Positions 62,632-64,000 of a stretch of 64,000 nucleotides of DNA are shown in pieces. How positions within the stretch are numbered: position 1 is the first letter of the stretch; each line of letters opens with the position of its first letter. The notes beneath the pieces are model-generated. The model was not told the DNA's origin, did no database searches, and saw only the letters and a program-made list of their open reading frames with translations. Both the position numbers and the translations under genes were made by a program. The stretch comes from Plesiocystis pacifica SIR-1 (GTDB taxonomy: Bacteria > Myxococcota_A > Polyangia > Nannocystales > Nannocystaceae): assembly GCF_000170895.1 (NCBI RefSeq), contig NZ_ABCS01000036.1, positions 1-64,000 on the forward strand, in the 5' to 3' direction.

Positions 62632-64000
62632 TCAGCTCGGATCTACGGCCCGGCGCTGGTTCTTGCTCAGGTGCGGGCGGATGTTCTGGATCCACATGTT
62701 GGGCATGATGCTGCTGCGGATCTCCGTCAGCTGGGCGTTGGTCAACTTGCGGACGACGTGGCGCATGGTCGGCTTGTTGTTGTTCCGCGCCGACATGTTC
62801 TGCCACGAGGAGTTGGTCAGGATCTGGTTGTCGTTGCAGTACCGCCAGACCTGCCTGCCCGTCATCATCTGCAGCACGCTCTGGCGCAGGTCGTTGTTGG
62901 AGATGGCGTTGATGAAGCCGTAGAGCTTGGTCCGCGCCGCGCCACCGAGCGCCATGATGTAGCGCATGGTCGGCGCCGTGATCCCGTCCGCCTGGAAGTC
63001 GAAGGTCGCGTCGACCCGAGCGGCCCAGGCGGTCAAGGCCCGGCTCAGATCGGTCGCCAGGCCCCCAAGGGCCTGGGCGTAGATCGCCGTGGCGTCTTCC
63101 ATGTAGATGTTCACGCGGCCCGTGGAGGGCGTGCCGTAGACTTTTTGCCCCGCCCGCGCCTGCTTGATGCGGAACTTGTACATGTTGGTCCCGACGTAGA
63201 GCTGCCACATCTGGGGCACCTGGGTCTGGATGGTCTGCAGGACCTGCGGCGGGAAGGTCTGGGCGTGGGCGGCCGCACCCGTAGCCTCCATGGACTCCAT
63301 GACCACGACGTCCGTGAGCCGAAAGCGCTGCCCGTAGGCGTTCTTGAACAGCGCCGTGTCCAGGGTCATCACGGTGTTGTCCCACCAGCCGTCGGCGATC
63401 ATCGCCTGGCTCGTGTCGAGGTCCCCGGGCACCCGCCCGCGGGGGATCCGCTCGGGGTAGGTCATCACGAAGCCGTGGTCCTTGCCGGCGAACTGGACGG
63501 TGTGCACCCACTGCCCCGTCGTGCTCTCGACCAGGCGCGAGCCCACCGACATGGCCCAGTCCTCGCAGTTTCCGCCCTGGGCCGCCGCGGCGATGTAGCG
63601 CGTCAGGTGCCACTCGTTGGCCGAGAACCAGTCCTCGTACTCCCGCGTCGTGCTGACGTTGGCGACGTGAGTGGTGACCGAGGTCTCCAGCGCCCGCTGG
63701 AAGGGCCGGACATGGTTGACCGGCGCGCCGAGGTCGACCAGATCGCGGAGGAAGTCCGAGGCCGCGGCGGTCTCGTAGCCATGGTTGGTGAGGTCGGCGA
63801 CGACGTTGCCGCGGTGCATGCCGCTGGCCAGGTTCTCGCGGATCGCCTGGCCCTCGCCGATCATCTGGACGCTCGGGCTCCCGCCGCCCCCTCCCCCAGA
63901 CTCCCCAGCGCTGGCGTTCAGGTAGGGCGCGAGCAAGGGCTGGGCCGACTCCCCGCGCACGACCGCGTCGGCCACGGCGTCGGCGTTTCGCTCGTAGCGA
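62632..64000 (-). CDS. Partial protein with papain-fold-like Cys/His motif, possible injected effector
   Basis: The frame is open from 62632 through the right edge (456 codons visible), so the N-terminus is missing; a GTG at 63975 exists but coding continues upstream as RYERNADAVADAVVRG. That string resembles the YEREADxVADxVV segment of DUF4157 (eCIS-core) proteins, which are linked to contractile injection systems. After a Gly-rich linker come a helical region and GGNCEDWA (Cys codon at 63565-63567) with DHGFV about 30 residues on (His codon at 63475-63477), a spacing that fits a papain/transglutaminase-like catalytic pair. The C-terminal ~250 residues are unlike anything I recognise. A peptidase or deamidase effector is possible. 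Confidence 0.6.
   Translation of the reverse strand, partial: RYERNADAVADAVVRGESAQPLLAPYLNASAGESGGGGGGSPSVQMIGEGQAIRENLASGMHRGNVVADLTNHGYETAAASDFLRDLVDLGAPVNHVRPFQRALETSVTTHVANVSTTREYEDWFSANEWHLTRYIAAAAQGGNCEDWAMSVGSRLVESTTGQWVHTVQFAGKDHGFVMTYPERIPRGRVPGDLDTSQAMIADGWWDNTVMTLDTALFKNAYGQRFRLTDVVVMESMEATGAAAHAQTFPPQVLQTIQTQVPQMWQLYVGTNMYKFRIKQARAGQKVYGTPSTGRVNIYMEDATAIYAQALGGLATDLSRALTAWAARVDATFDFQADGITAPTMRYIMALGGAARTKLYGFINAISNNDLRQSVLQMMTGRQVWRYCNDNQILTNSSWQNMSARNNNKPTMRHVVRKLTNAQLTEIRSSIMPNMWIQNIRPHLSKNQRRAVDPS

Overview
The window is high-GC, gene-dense DNA with long two-component kinases, Ser/Thr kinases, ECF sigma factors and many outer-membrane lipoproteins whose signal peptides are followed by Thr/Glu/Asp/Ser-rich linkers. 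That mix points to a myxobacterium-like deltaproteobacterium (Myxococcota, most likely Nannocystaceae or a relative). The assignment is inferred from gene style only; no rRNA, tRNA or CRISPR array was seen.

Layout. 1-10.3 kb: three sensor kinases. These are a multi-PAS kinase cut by the left edge, a REC-PAS-kinase-REC hybrid, and a 1939-residue protein-kinase/ATPase/GAF/histidine-kinase/REC fusion whose kinase domain has lost the catalytic Asp. 10.5-11.5 kb: fibrinogen-like lipoprotein. 11.5-19.7 kb: an island with a frameshifted excisionase remnant at one end, a frameshifted and truncated tyrosine recombinase at the other, and a ~50-bp imperfect inverted repeat beside each. It encloses an ECF sigma factor, a TPR-type Ser/Thr kinase and a patatin phospholipase. 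19.7-29.5 kb: pentapeptide-repeat protein, a translationally coupled molybdoenzyme operon (FeS-NrfD fusion, catalytic subunit, TorD-like chaperone), a divergent SulP transporter and a SRPBCC protein.

29.5-43.2 kb: mainly lipoproteins and housekeeping enzymes. They include a degenerate M35-peptidase/VMO-I lipoprotein, a 2-hydroxyacid dehydrogenase, a sphingomyelinase-like phosphoesterase, a histidine phosphatase, TtcA, an ABC1/UbiB kinase, an HD protein, a nucleoside hydrolase, a DUF309 protein and a haem-motif/copper monooxygenase-like lipoprotein. 43.2-50.6 kb: VIT/VWA protein + ECF sigma + small ORF in one overlapping operon, two small lipoproteins, a di-haem peroxidase, and an RNA-repair-like pair (P-loop kinase + Thg1-like polymerase).

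50.8-56.8 kb is the clearest metabolic system: a six-gene operon for urate/ureide breakdown (flavoprotein, allantoinase, allantoicase, OHCU decarboxylase, HIU hydrolase, CitE-like lyase) with almost every junction overlapping. No classical urate oxidase is present, so the leading flavoprotein is a candidate replacement. 56.8-64 kb: lipoproteins, a TetR regulator with a perfect palindromic operator in front of a ferritin-like membrane hydrolase, a PD-(D/E)XK-type protein, and at the right edge a truncated protein that looks like a papain-fold effector with a DUF4157-type N-terminal motif.
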